Source of the DNA: Clostridia bacterium
GTDB lineage: Bacteria > Bacillota > Clostridia > TANB77 > CAG-508
Direction: 5' to 3'
NCBI GenBank assembly: GCA_029258515.1
Contig: JARHYK010000023.1
Span: 1 to 62,148, forward strand
Length of the DNA stretch: 62,148 bases
In this document: piece after piece, positions 27,412-36,467 of the stretch
Position numbering within the stretch: the first letter of the stretch is position 1
Layout: each line of letters begins with the position of its first letter
The notes under the pieces: generated by a model
Databases searched by the model: none
What the model saw: the letters and a program-made list of their open reading frames with translations, nothing else
Told to the model about the DNA's origin: nothing
Program-made: the position numbers and the translations under genes

Positions 27412-28341
27412 TTGAAAAAAAATAAAAATATATATAAAGTTTACGCATATATTTTTTTAATAATATTTTTAATCTTTTTTACCACTTTTGGAATATATAA
27501 AATAGTAAAATTAAATAATAAAAAAGATGAGCAAATTTCAGAAAAGGTAAGTGCGGAAATCAAGTATTTAGATAGTAATTTTCTAAAATTATTTAATCAA
27601 ATGAATAATATAGAATTTGAAAATTATAAAATTTCTATAAATGAAATTAATAAAGAATTCTCAGAGGATAAAAAAAATAGTGAAGATAATGGTAATTTAA
27701 AATTTAATGGCGAAGAAGGAGAAAATAATAACTCTAAAACTAAATCAGGAGAAGAAGATACTAAAAGTCAAGAAGAAAAAATTAAAATATTTGACTTAAA
27801 AAGAACAAACATCTTAACTGCTAATGAAGATGTTGATTGGAATAAAGTTAAATACGAAGTTGAAAATATGTATTTATCAATTCCTACAATTACTTTAGAT
27901 TTGTATCAAACCCAGATAAATAAACAAGACATACTAAATTTTAATAGTGAATATGACAATTTAACTAAATTTACACAAGAAAAAAATAAAAAGGAAGTAT
28001 TGAATCAATTAGTAAAACTATATGAGAGTTTAATTAAATTTTCTGACAATATATTAACAGAAGAACCAGAAAAAATAATAATAAAAACTAAATTAAATAT
28101 ATTCAAGGCATATTCTAAATTAGATGATAAAAAATGGAATGAAATATCAAAAGATGTAAATTTAGCAATAGAAGAATTTTCAAAAATTATGAGCAAAAAA
28201 GAAATTAAAAAACAAAAAATATATGGGATAAATAAAACATATATAATGCTTAATGAACTACAAAAATCATTAGAAAAGGAAAATATAGAAATATTTTTAA
28301 TAAAATATAAGAATATAGTAGAAGAATTAAATAAAATGTGA
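27412..28341 (+). CDS. Membrane-anchored hypothetical protein
   Basis: 309 residues from a TTG start: AGGAGG at 27400-27405 is six bases before the TTG, and it lies inside the longer frame from ATG 27391, which therefore is unlikely. One transmembrane helix (about residues 9-31, IYKVYAYIFLIIFLIFF) is followed by an acidic, low-complexity linker (about 80-125, rich in E, K, N, S) and an all-helical extracytoplasmic domain. No family recognised. It sits directly upstream of rnpB. Confidence 0.7.
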   Translation: MKKNKNIYKVYAYIFLIIFLIFFTTFGIYKIVKLNNKKDEQISEKVSAEIKYLDSNFLKLFNQMNNIEFENYKISINEINKEFSEDKKNSEDNGNLKFNGEEGENNNSKTKSGEEDTKSQEEKIKIFDLKRTNILTANEDVDWNKVKYEVENMYLSIPTITLDLYQTQINKQDILNFNSEYDNLTKFTQEKNKKEVLNQLVKLYESLIKFSDNILTEEPEKIIIKTKLNIFKAYSKLDDKKWNEISKDVNLAIEEFSKIMSKKEIKKQKIYGINKTYIMLNELQKSLEKENIEIFLIKYKNIVEELNKM

Positions 28342-28353
28342 TATACTAATAAA

Positions 28354-28700
28354 AGAGTAAATTAAATAGTCGCTGGTAACTTTCGAAAGAAACTACGAGA
28401 GGAAAGTCCGGGCTCCATAGAGCAATGATGCTAGATAACGTCTAGTGAGGGTGACCTTAAGGAAAGTGCAACAGAAAATAACCGCCATTTTTTGGTAAGG
28501 GTGAAAAGGTAAGGTAAGAGCTTACCGCTATTATGGTGACATAATAGGTCAGTGCAAACCCCATCTGGAGCAACACCTATTAAAGAAGATTAAGCAAGCT
28601 CTAGCGCCTTCTTGAACTGCGTGGCTTGAGGTAATTAGCAATAATTATCCTAGATAAATGACTATTTTAAATGACAGAACCCGGCTTACAGATTTACTCT
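28354..28700 (+). ncRNA. rnpB: RNase P RNA
   Basis: The universally conserved parts are present: GAGGAAAGTCCGGGCTCC near the 5' end, AACAGAAAATAACCGCC in the middle, GGTAAGGGTGAAAAGGT, GTGCAAACCCCATC, and ACAGAACCCGGCTTA at the 3' end. The ends GAGTAAAT and ATTTACTC pair as helix P1 and run into a T-rich terminator. This RNA is the catalytic subunit that matures tRNA 5' ends. Confidence 0.97.
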
Positions 28701-28766
28701 TTTTTATTTTATAAATTTAATTATCGTAAAATATAAATAATTTATATTTTAATATAGGGGGAAAAA

Positions 28767-29429
28767 ATGAGAATTAGATATAAAAAATGGGCAAGACCAG
28801 AATTAGAAGCAGCTGAATTTTATATAGATGAACCAGAAAAAATCAAAGGAAAATGGAAAGAGTTTTTTAAAAACAAAGAAAATCCTTTGCATTTAGAACT
28901 AGGATGTGGAAAAGGACAATTTATATCTGAACTTGCATCAGAAAATAAAAATATAAATTATATAGCAATAGACTTGATAGATGCTATGCTTGGATTAGCA
29001 AAAAGAAATATAGAAAATACATATAGTGAAAAAAACTTAAAACCAGAAAATATTGCAATAACAAGATTTGATATAGAAAGAATACCATTAATATTAGACA
29101 AAGAAGATAATATAGAGAGAATATACATAAATTTTTGCAATCCATGGCCTAAAGGAAAGCATAGAAAGAAAAGATTAACTCATACAAGACAATTAGAAAA
29201 ATATAAAACATTTTTAAAACCACAAGGAGAAATATATTTTAAAACAGATGATGACGGATTATATCTATCAACATTTACATATTTGGAAGAAGCAGGATTT
29301 GAAGTTGTTGCAAAGACAGATGACTTACATAAAAAACCAATATTTGAAAACAATATAGAAACAGAACATGAAAAAATGTTTAGTGAGCAAGGAATAAAAA
29401 TTAAAGCATTAATAGCAAAACAAAAGTAA
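28767..29429 (+). CDS. trmB: tRNA (guanine-N7-)-methyltransferase
   Basis: A 220-residue SAM-dependent enzyme methylating G46 of tRNA. SAM-binding motif HLELGCGKGQF, then NYIAIDL, INFCNPWPKGKHRKKRLTH (the catalytic/substrate block typical of TrmB) and a C-terminal TEHEKMF. SD is AGGGGG. Its stop codon TAA is the first three bases of palindromic repeat C. Confidence 0.96.
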   Translation: MRIRYKKWARPELEAAEFYIDEPEKIKGKWKEFFKNKENPLHLELGCGKGQFISELASENKNINYIAIDLIDAMLGLAKRNIENTYSEKNLKPENIAITRFDIERIPLILDKEDNIERIYINFCNPWPKGKHRKKRLTHTRQLEKYKTFLKPQGEIYFKTDDDGLYLSTFTYLEEAGFEVVAKTDDLHKKPIFENNIETEHEKMFSEQGIKIKALIAKQK

Positions 29430-29457
29430 TCCTTTTTAGGACCATTCAAAAAGATTA
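29427..29457 (+). repeat. Palindromic repeat C, containing the trmB stop codon
   Basis: TAATCCTTTTT...AAAAAGATTA, imperfect hairpin with one bulged C, starting exactly on the TAA stop. It belongs with the copies at 8066, 11888, 30001 and 41865. Confidence 0.65.
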
Positions 29458-29487
29458 CTATTAAAATTTAGGAAAGTATGAATAAAT

Positions 29488-30003
29488 ATGGAAATAGATA
29501 TCGAGGAAATAAAGAAAAATAAAGATAATAGAGAGTATGTTTTAGAAAAAGTTAAGATAAAAGGCAAAATCTTAGAATTTGTATCAGAAAACCTACAAGA
29601 TGATGAAGAAATTGTAAAACAAGCTCTTAATCAAGATGGGGAAGCATTAGAATTTGTAAGTGATAGACTAAAAGATAAAAAAGAAATCATAATGTTAGCA
29701 ATGAAAACAGCACCTTGGACAGCTTTTTATGCATCTGAAAGATTAAAGGCAGATAAAGAGCTAATATTAGAAAGTGTTAAAAATTATGGACAAACATTGT
29801 ATTATGCTAGTCAAGAACTAAGAGATGATGAAGAAGTAGTAAAAACAGCAGTTAAAAATAAAGGAATTATAATAAAATATGCAAGTTATAGATTGAGAAA
29901 TAATAAAGAAATAGCAAAAATTGCAATGGAAAATGACAAAAGAGCCTATGATTTTTTGACAGAAGAATTAAGAAACGATGAAGAGATTAAGGAATTAAAA
30001 TAA
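29488..30003 (+). CDS. DUF4116-type repeat protein
   Basis: A 171-residue protein of about five tandem helical repeats of ~24 residues, each with a pattern near (Y/F)(A/V)S(E/D)xL(R/K)DDxE(I/L)(V/I)xxAVKxxG (for example FVSENLQDDEEIVKQALNQD, YASQELRDDEEVVKTAVKNK). This matches the DUF4116 repeat, a presumed protein-interaction scaffold. SD is weak (AGGAAAG). Its stop is inside palindromic repeat D. Confidence 0.75.
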   Translation: MEIDIEEIKKNKDNREYVLEKVKIKGKILEFVSENLQDDEEIVKQALNQDGEALEFVSDRLKDKKEIIMLAMKTAPWTAFYASERLKADKELILESVKNYGQTLYYASQELRDDEEVVKTAVKNKGIIIKYASYRLRNNKEIAKIAMENDKRAYDFLTEELRNDEEIKELK

Positions 30004-30034
30004 TCCTTTTTGGGAATATCCCCAAAAAGGATTA
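30001..30034. repeat. Palindromic repeat D/bidirectional terminator
   Basis: TAATCCTTTTTGGG, AATATC loop region, CCCAAAAAGGATTA: a perfect 14-bp stem beginning on the TAA stop of the upstream gene and ending three bases before the stop of the convergent minus-strand gene. Confidence 0.85.
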
Positions 30035-30036
30035 TT

Positions 30037-30396
30037 TTAATTATTAGCACAGTTATTTTTGTGTTCATGCTTATTGCAAACAGCACCATTTGATTTTAAA
30101 AAACCATTTAAATAATTATTTACAACATCATCACTATTTCCTAAATTTCCAGTAATAACTTCTATATTTTCTTCATTGAAAATATCTATTGCACCTTGAC
30201 CCATTCCACCAGAAATAACAAGATTTATATCTAAATCCTTCAAAAACTTAGGTAAAAATCCTTTTTCATGTCCTGGATTTGGAATAACTTCTTTAGAAAT
30301 AATTTTACTATTTTCAACTATATAAATTGTAAAATTTTCACAATGTCCAAAATGTTGTGATACATTATCATTAACACAAGCTACTGCTATTTTCAT
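30037..30396 (-). CDS. NifX/NifB-family (iron-molybdenum cofactor-type) protein
   Basis: A 119-residue protein of the dinitrogenase iron-molybdenum cofactor biosynthesis family (PF02579). Landmarks: MKIAVACVNDNVSQHFGHCENF, then GGMGQGAIDIFNEENIEVI. No nitrogenase genes are nearby, and stand-alone members are common in anaerobes, probably for iron-sulfur/metal cofactor handling. The last 15 residues are Cys/His-rich (CNKHEHKNNCANN), a possible extra metal site. Confidence 0.85.
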   Translation of the reverse strand: MKIAVACVNDNVSQHFGHCENFTIYIVENSKIISKEVIPNPGHEKGFLPKFLKDLDINLVISGGMGQGAIDIFNEENIEVITGNLGNSDDVVNNYLNGFLKSNGAVCNKHEHKNNCANN

Positions 30397-30742
30397 ATTA
30401 TCAATCTCCCATCTAAATTTATTTTATAAAATTAATTATTATTTATTAATTTTATTGTCTTATTATATATATCACAAATTTCTCAGTTTGCCAAGCAATT
30501 AATATTAATTATAGTTGTTATTACATTCATATTCTTTTAAATAGGTTCATGTAAAATTCTACCTACAAAAGAAATAACATTATATTTACAATATAATTTA
30601 TGCATAAATCTCTATTAGTATTAAAAGTTTTAACAGTTTTGATATTTATATAAATAAAGAGATGATTTTTATATGATGCTTATAATAATCATTTTAGAAT
30701 TTATTGTATTTACAACTAAATATTATAAATACGATTTTAAAC
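30397..30742. other. Intergenic stretch, no gene seen
   Basis: 346 AT-rich bases between two minus-strand genes. A 26-codon ORF (30673-30753) encoding a hydrophobic peptide is visible but lacks a good SD and overlaps the end of the carboxypeptidase gene. No RNA motif or clear repeat was found. It must contain the NifX-like promoter and the carboxypeptidase terminator. Confidence 0.4.
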
Positions 30743-31987
30743 CTAACTTCTAATTAGATTAAACCATAAGATAAGTATATTTTTAGCCATGGAAAACATA
30801 GTTAATTTATCTATACTTTCACTTGCAATTAAATTAGCAGTATTTAAAATTTTACCATCAACACTAAAACTCACTTCACCCAACTTCTGGCCTTTAGATA
30901 TTGGAGCTTCAACATTATTAGGTAAATTTATACATTGACTAATTTTGTTTTCGTTTCCTTTTTCAATTAAAGCACCACTAGAACTTTCCAAAACAACACT
31001 AATGTTCTTTTTAACACCTTTAGAAACATTTATTTCTTTTATAACATCATCTTTGTTTCCAAAACTTTTAAAAGAAAATTTATTAAAACCATAGTCTAAT
31101 AACTTTTGGGCTTCTCCAAATCTAAGTTTAGTAGAAGGTGCTTTCATAATAACCGCTATTAAAGATAAATTATCTCTTGTTGCACTAGCAGATAAATTAT
31201 ACAAAGCAAGAGAAGTAGAGCCAGTTTTTAAACCTGTTGCACCTTTATAATATTTTATTAATTTATTAGTATTTGAAAGTTGTGATTTACCATCTCTTAA
31301 AGAATCCATCCATATAGTAGTATATTTAGTTATATCTGGATACTTATTCAATAATTCTTTAGACATTAAAGAAATATCATAAGCAGAAGTAAAATGACCT
31401 TCTTCATCTAAACCATGACAATTTTTAAAACAAGTATCTTTCATGCCAAGCTCTTTAGCTTTATCATTCATAAGCTGAACAAACCCTTCTTCTGAACCAG
31501 CAATAAATTCTGCCATTGCAACTACACAGTCATTAGCAGAGTTTACACAAATTGCTTTAAGCATTTCATCTACTGTTAAGGTTTCCCTGGGATCTAACCA
31601 TATTTGAGAACCACCCATAGATGCAGCATTTTCAGAACATGGCACATTATCTGTTAAAGAAATCTTTCCAGTAGAAATGTTTTCCATGAATAGCAAAATG
31701 CTCATGACTTTTGTAACAGAAGCGGGATAAAGTTTTTCATGGATATTATGGTTATATAGAATTTGACCAGTTGTTTGTTCAATTAAAATTGCAGATTGAC
31801 TTTCTAAATTCAAAAAATTGTCATTTTGTACAATTTCTTTTCCAATATCATCATTCACACTTTCAATATCATCGTTTATTGTCCAAGAATATGGAAAATT
31901 AGAAAAACATAAAGAAACATTAGAAAATATAAAAGAAAAAATAGAAAAACATAAAAAAACTTTAAAAAATATATTAAAACTTTTCAT
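30743..31987 (-). CDS. dacF: D-alanyl-D-alanine carboxypeptidase (PBP5/DacF type)
   Basis: A 414-residue S11 peptidase trimming the terminal D-Ala of peptidoglycan stems. Signal sequence about residues 1-28, then the active-site SxxK at Ser90-Lys93 (YPASVTKVM), SAN motif (CVNSANDCV), and KTG motif (GLKTGSTS), all intact. A PBP5-type beta-rich C-terminal domain follows (about 300-385), and a last hydrophobic helix could anchor it. Whether it is vegetative (DacA) or sporulation-specific (DacF/DacB) is uncertain; the symbol is tentative. SD is AGGAGG. Confidence 0.88.
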   Translation of the reverse strand: MKSFNIFFKVFLCFSIFSFIFSNVSLCFSNFPYSWTINDDIESVNDDIGKEIVQNDNFLNLESQSAILIEQTTGQILYNHNIHEKLYPASVTKVMSILLFMENISTGKISLTDNVPCSENAASMGGSQIWLDPRETLTVDEMLKAICVNSANDCVVAMAEFIAGSEEGFVQLMNDKAKELGMKDTCFKNCHGLDEEGHFTSAYDISLMSKELLNKYPDITKYTTIWMDSLRDGKSQLSNTNKLIKYYKGATGLKTGSTSLALYNLSASATRDNLSLIAVIMKAPSTKLRFGEAQKLLDYGFNKFSFKSFGNKDDVIKEINVSKGVKKNISVVLESSSGALIEKGNENKISQCINLPNNVEAPISKGQKLGEVSFSVDGKILNTANLIASESIDKLTMFSMAKNILILWFNLIRS

Positions 31988-32130
31988 AAAAACCTCCTAA
32001 ATTACTATTAAAATATATGTAATAAAATACAAAAAAGAACTTGACAATAAAAAGAAAAAAAGATATAACTAATAAAGTACTTAAAATTACAAAAATAGAC
32101 AAAAATAGTAAAAGAAGAGGAGAGATAACT

Positions 32131-32832
32131 ATGCCATCATGGGCAATTCATTTAGCAGTAGCAACTAAATTAAGTAAAAAGTTAAATTTAAATAATAAAA
32201 ATAAAAATATATTTTTATTGGGGAATTTAGCACCAGATATTTTAAATGGATATGTTGTAACTAAAATATCGCATAAAATTCCTCATGATATTTCTCATTA
32301 TCAAAAAAAAATACAAATAAAAAGTCATCAAGAGAAAAGATATGATCTGGAAAAATTTTATAATGAAAATAAGAAAAATTTTTCTAATCCAATAGTTTTA
32401 GGATATTATACACATCTACTAACAGATTTTTATTGGAACAATTTAACTTATGAAAAAAAAGGAATTAAAAATGAAGAAGAATTTCTAATTGGTTTAAATT
32501 TACAAAATGGTGAAAAAATTTATGACCAAAAAGACAAACTAAGAAGAATTAAGACAAATGACTTTAAAATATTTTCTAATTACATATATAAAAACAAGTT
32601 AGCCGAAATTCCAACATATGATGAAGATATGATGAAATATGCAAAAGAAATGGATTTTATTGATTTAGAAAAAGAAGATATATTAGAAACAATAAAATAT
32701 CTTGAAAAGATTTCTAATTTTGAAGTTGAGATACTTTTAGAAAATAAGAGATATCAAATATTTAGTGAACAAGAAATGTTGGAAAATTTAGATTTTTGTG
32801 CTAAGTTTATAGAAAATAAATTAAATAATTAA
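32131..32832 (+). CDS. Zinc-dependent phospholipase C-like protein
   Basis: 233 residues starting MPSWAIHLAVATKL after AGGAGAG (a longer TTG-started frame from 32041 lacks an SD). The pattern W4...H7, LGNLAPDILNG, a His-rich segment (SHKIPHDISHYQ) and GYYTHLLTDFYWN resembles the PF00882 zinc-dependent phospholipase C/S1-P1-like fold, in which Trp/His/Asp bind three zinc ions. No signal peptide, so it is probably cytoplasmic and may not act on lipids. A membrane transporter-like gene follows by 17 bases. Confidence 0.7.
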   Translation: MPSWAIHLAVATKLSKKLNLNNKNKNIFLLGNLAPDILNGYVVTKISHKIPHDISHYQKKIQIKSHQEKRYDLEKFYNENKKNFSNPIVLGYYTHLLTDFYWNNLTYEKKGIKNEEEFLIGLNLQNGEKIYDQKDKLRRIKTNDFKIFSNYIYKNKLAEIPTYDEDMMKYAKEMDFIDLEKEDILETIKYLEKISNFEVEILLENKRYQIFSEQEMLENLDFCAKFIENKLNN

Positions 32833-32849
32833 GAAAAAAGGAAGAAAAA

Positions 32850-34028
32850 ATGGAAAATATAGAAAAAGTATATAAACGCAATACCTTATTTATTATATTA
32901 ATTGGTATAGTAGGATTTTGCTTTGGAATATTAGATTGGGATAGTAACTTAGCAGACTTAGTATATTTAAAATATAACAATAAATTATTGATATCATTTA
33001 TATCCGCAAATATTGGAACAGCAAGATTAATTGCATCTATTTATTGTATAAAAATAAATGATTCTAAAAAACCTAATTATGTTTTTAAAATGTGTATGAT
33101 ATTATGTTCTATTATTGCTATTATTAGTGCTATATTATTTGATGCAGAATTTATAATTTTATTTGTAATTACATATCTAATAGAAGTAATACTATTAGAA
33201 ATATTTTCAGGATATCATTATGCTTATGCTTTAAACTCATTACCAAAGGATAAAGTAAATAATGCACATTCAAAAAGAATATCAGTATTTAAAATAACAC
33301 AAACAGCTGGAATAGCACTAGCTGGATTTATTTGTGCTAAATTTACAAATCATGCATTTTTGCTTATGGCAATATTAACAATATTAACATTTTTGTTGGC
33401 AATAACATTTGTTAACCAAGTTAAGAATTTTCCTTTAGAAAAAAAGAAAAAAAAAGAAAATCTATTTAAAAAACTTAATATATTTAAATATACAAAATAT
33501 TTTAGAAAGTGGCTTGTTGTTAGATTGATTGGAAGATTTGCATTAGCATCATTAATAGTATTACTTTCTATAAGAGCAATAGATAATAATTTAAACTTAT
33601 ACATGTTAAAGACTACAAAAAGTTTATTATGGGTTTTAAGTGGAATTGGTTTTTTTCTTTCTAATTATTTTACTAAAAAAAAGATGATAGTAAAAGGAGA
33701 CATAGTTTTTAAAAGCCTAATAGCAATATTATTGCCAATGGTTTTAATAAATCCACAAATAATATTTATAATAATACTATTATATGGAATGTTAGATTCA
33801 TTTAATGCAATGTCTCATTTGGAAATGTTAAAATATGATAAAGATAATATTAATCTTGCTCAAAAAGATCTGGTAATTAATTTATTTGGATATGTAGCTA
33901 AGATGCTTTCAGGATATATATTGTTAAGCATAAATAATGATTTAGCTATTATCATTGCAGGAACTTTATTATTTATAAGCGTATTTTTTGAGTTAAAATT
34001 ATATATAGCTAATAAGGACAAAAAATAG
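32850..34028 (+). CDS. MFS-like multi-pass membrane protein
   Basis: 392 residues with about 12 hydrophobic helices and a charged central loop (about 190-215, VKNFPLEKKKKKENLFKKL), the two-times-six layout of major-facilitator proteins. No substrate signature recognised. It is likely co-transcribed with the upstream phospholipase-like gene and ends at a bidirectional terminator facing spoVB. Confidence 0.7.
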   Translation: MENIEKVYKRNTLFIILIGIVGFCFGILDWDSNLADLVYLKYNNKLLISFISANIGTARLIASIYCIKINDSKKPNYVFKMCMILCSIIAIISAILFDAEFIILFVITYLIEVILLEIFSGYHYAYALNSLPKDKVNNAHSKRISVFKITQTAGIALAGFICAKFTNHAFLLMAILTILTFLLAITFVNQVKNFPLEKKKKKENLFKKLNIFKYTKYFRKWLVVRLIGRFALASLIVLLSIRAIDNNLNLYMLKTTKSLLWVLSGIGFFLSNYFTKKKMIVKGDIVFKSLIAILLPMVLINPQIIFIIILLYGMLDSFNAMSHLEMLKYDKDNINLAQKDLVINLFGYVAKMLSGYILLSINNDLAIIIAGTLLFISVFFELKLYIANKDKK

Positions 34029-34029
34029 A

Positions 34030-34079
34030 AAAATAAACTTTAATCTAATTTTAAATTTAAAGATTAAAGTTTATTTTTA
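34030..34079. terminator. Bidirectional terminator between the MFS gene and spoVB
   Basis: AAAATAAACTTTAATCT pairs with AGATTAAAGTTTATTTT; the 3' arm overlaps the last codons of spoVB on the minus strand. Confidence 0.85.
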
Positions 34080-35552
34080 TTTTGTGAAAGCAAACAAATA
34101 ATATATATTAAAATAAAGCAAAAAATATTAGCTATACTAGAATTTTGCAAAATACTAAATATAGGACTAATTAAACGGGTTATAAGTAATGATAATAATA
34201 TTGATAAGCAAGGTTTTACTAAAAATAAATACATATTAAATTTAAAATTAATTTTTCTTTTAAGTAATAAATAACTAAAAATAAAATTAAAAATTTCACT
34301 CACAAATATACTAAAAATATATCCATTTAAGCCATAAATAGGAACAATAAAACATATTATTAAAATTGTAATAACTAGGTCAAATATATTTATTAGCATA
34401 ACTCCAAGTTGTGCATTTATTCCTTTTAAAATATTGTCTATAACGTTATCTATGTATATAAAAATAATTAGAGGTGAAAATATCTTAATAAATTTTCCAA
34501 TTTCAATATTTTTATAAACAAGTAAGCTTATTTCATTTGGAAAACACATAAAAATCCCAAAAAGTAAAAAAGAAAAAGCAAATATATATTCAAATATATT
34601 AGAACAAATAGTTTTCATTCTAATATAATTTTTGCCTGCTAATAGTCTTGAATATTCAGGGACTAGAAGAGTACTAAAAGAATTTATAAAAAAATTACCA
34701 AATAATAAAATAGGTAGAACCATGCCATTTATAAGACCATAGCTAGAAATTGCTAAAGAATAATTTAGTCCTGATAATTCTAACATATGAGGTATTAGAA
34801 ATTGCTTTAGTGAAGAAAGACCAGAACGTATATGTGATGTAATTGCTACAGGAAAGGATATTTTTATTATTTTTTTACTCATATTTTTAAAATAACTTCT
34901 GCTTAGTGTATATTTTTTAATATCAAAATGGTATAAAATTAGGTTAAGCAAAAAGGAAAAAAATTCAGAAATAACGTCACTATAAATAAGACTGCAACAT
35001 ATTTTATCTAATCCTTTATTACAATTTATTGAAATTAAAAATATAGTAGCAAATATTTTAATTATAATCTCAAATATTTGTGTTATTGCGTTTTTATATG
35101 ATTTTCCGGGTACTTGTAAAATATCCATTTATGACAGCTGAAATACTGATAAATGGCAATCCTATTGAAATAGCATAAATGGAATTATTAGAAATTTTAT
35201 TATGTAGTAAAGCACTAGAAAATATTGGAGCAAATAAAATTAACAAAATCGAAGTGGCAGTGCTTAGTATAAAAGAAAAAAATATACAGATTTTAACACA
35301 TTTTAAGCCACTTTCAAAATTTCTTTTTTCAAATTCTTCTGAAACAATACAAGTACAAGATAAACTAATACCAGATGTTGCAATAGTTATTGCAAGTGTA
35401 TATATAGACATTACTAAGTTAAATATTCCAATAGCCTCTTGACCTATTTTGTTTGCAATATATACATTAAAAGCTAAACCAGTTCCTCTAAGAACTAAGG
35501 ATGTTAAAGTTAAAATAAAACCATTGATAATAAAAATTTTTGCTTTTCTCAA
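34064..35552 (-). CDS. spoVB: SpoVB-like MATE/MOP flippase, requires +1 shift at CGGA
   Basis: Oligosaccharidyl-lipid flippase family protein with many membrane helices; SpoVB acts in spore cortex peptidoglycan synthesis. Frame 1 runs from a TTG (35552, SD GGTGAT) for 148 codons to CGG at 35108-35106 and stops four codons on. Skipping one C gives GGA and continues STGKSYKNAITQIFE to 34064, for 495 residues in all, close to the usual ~510-520. The upper part begins INGFILTLTSLVLRGTGLAFNVYIANKIG, typical of the family start. Family members often have Gly in the GYF...GK segment. The downstream frame has no SD at its own ATG (35128), so an independent gene is unlikely. Confidence 0.8.
35105..35108 (-). 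other. CGGA +1 recoding site in spoVB
   Basis: Minus-strand reading ACC CGG AAA ATC ATA TAA in frame 0; ACC (C) GGA AAA TCA TAT AAA in the shifted frame, restoring the conserved membrane protein. Confidence 0.75.
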
Positions 35553-35590
35553 AATATCACCAGTAAAGTATATGCTATCATATTTGCTAA

Positions 35591-36301
35591 TTATTCTAAA
35601 TTAATTAATTCATTTATTCTAACTGTCACAGAAGTGTCAGATATGTCAAAAAATAATTTTATGTCATTTTGAGTATTATTTTTAAATTTGAAATCATAGC
35701 TTCCATAAGCAACTGTGGCATCATTTCCTTTTTTTATATAAGGTACAGAATTACTATGCTTATGTCTTTCTATAACTTCTAAATTAGGATTTTTCAAAAT
35801 GGCATTATATAAAGTAGTACTTATTTGACAAATTCCACCACCTAATCCTTTTTTCTTATTTCCATCTTTATCAAAAATATCAGATTCTTTATAACCTTCT
35901 TTACTTGTGGCAGGACCTAAAGTATTACAAAACGAAAAAATTTCACCTTTTTTAACTATATGTCCGTTCAACTTCGAACCTGTAATTTTTAAATTGTTTT
36001 GCCTTGCATTTTCTTTATTATATATTTTAGTCGAAAACGAAGACAATTGTTTTTCTTCTATCTTTTTTTCTTCTACTTTTTTTTCTTCTTTTGGGGTAGT
36101 ATTTGATTTGTTAGAATTTTCAATAGAAATATTTAAAGTACTATTTTCAGGGTTGATAGATTTAGATATGCCACTTTTTTCTGAATCATAATCAGTATTA
36201 GGAGCCTTCTTCTTTGAGGTATTAAAAATCAAATAGATGCTTGCTAGTATTAAAAGTAAAAGTAGTACCACTATTAAAATATATAAATTTTTATTTTTCA
36301 T
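35591..36301 (-). CDS. VanW-family (YoaR-like) secreted/anchored protein
   Basis: 236 residues from the ATG at 36301; a longer frame to 36337 has no better SD. N-terminal transmembrane anchor (about residues 5-28, LYILIVVLLLLLILASIYLI), a Ser/Glu/Lys-rich linker, then a VanW domain: NNLKITGSKLNGHIVKKGEIFSF, GGGICQISTTLYNAIL, ERHKHSNSVPY and YGSYDFKFKN. VanW proteins are found with vancomycin-resistance and spore-germination/cell-wall genes, but their reaction is not established. It is followed on the same strand by spoVB, with a 38-base gap. Confidence 0.9.
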   Translation of the reverse strand: MKNKNLYILIVVLLLLLILASIYLIFNTSKKKAPNTDYDSEKSGISKSINPENSTLNISIENSNKSNTTPKEEKKVEEKKIEEKQLSSFSTKIYNKENARQNNLKITGSKLNGHIVKKGEIFSFCNTLGPATSKEGYKESDIFDKDGNKKKGLGGGICQISTTLYNAILKNPNLEVIERHKHSNSVPYIKKGNDATVAYGSYDFKFKNNTQNDIKLFFDISDTSVTVRINELINLE

Positions 36302-36467
36302 AATAATCACCAATTTTAGTATGTGTAAAAATTTCAAAAATATAATTAAAAAATTAAAATAAATTAATGTTTTCTAAAATGTCAAAATTGTATAAATAAA
36401 AAATGAATAAAACCTTGAAAAATTTGCTAATATAATGTATGATTGATTCATAAGATAGAGGTGGAAT

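Noticed and set aside
34064..35128. Independent flippase gene starting at ATG 35128
   Set aside because: No SD, and it lacks the N-terminal helices of the family, which are encoded in the overlapping upstream frame.
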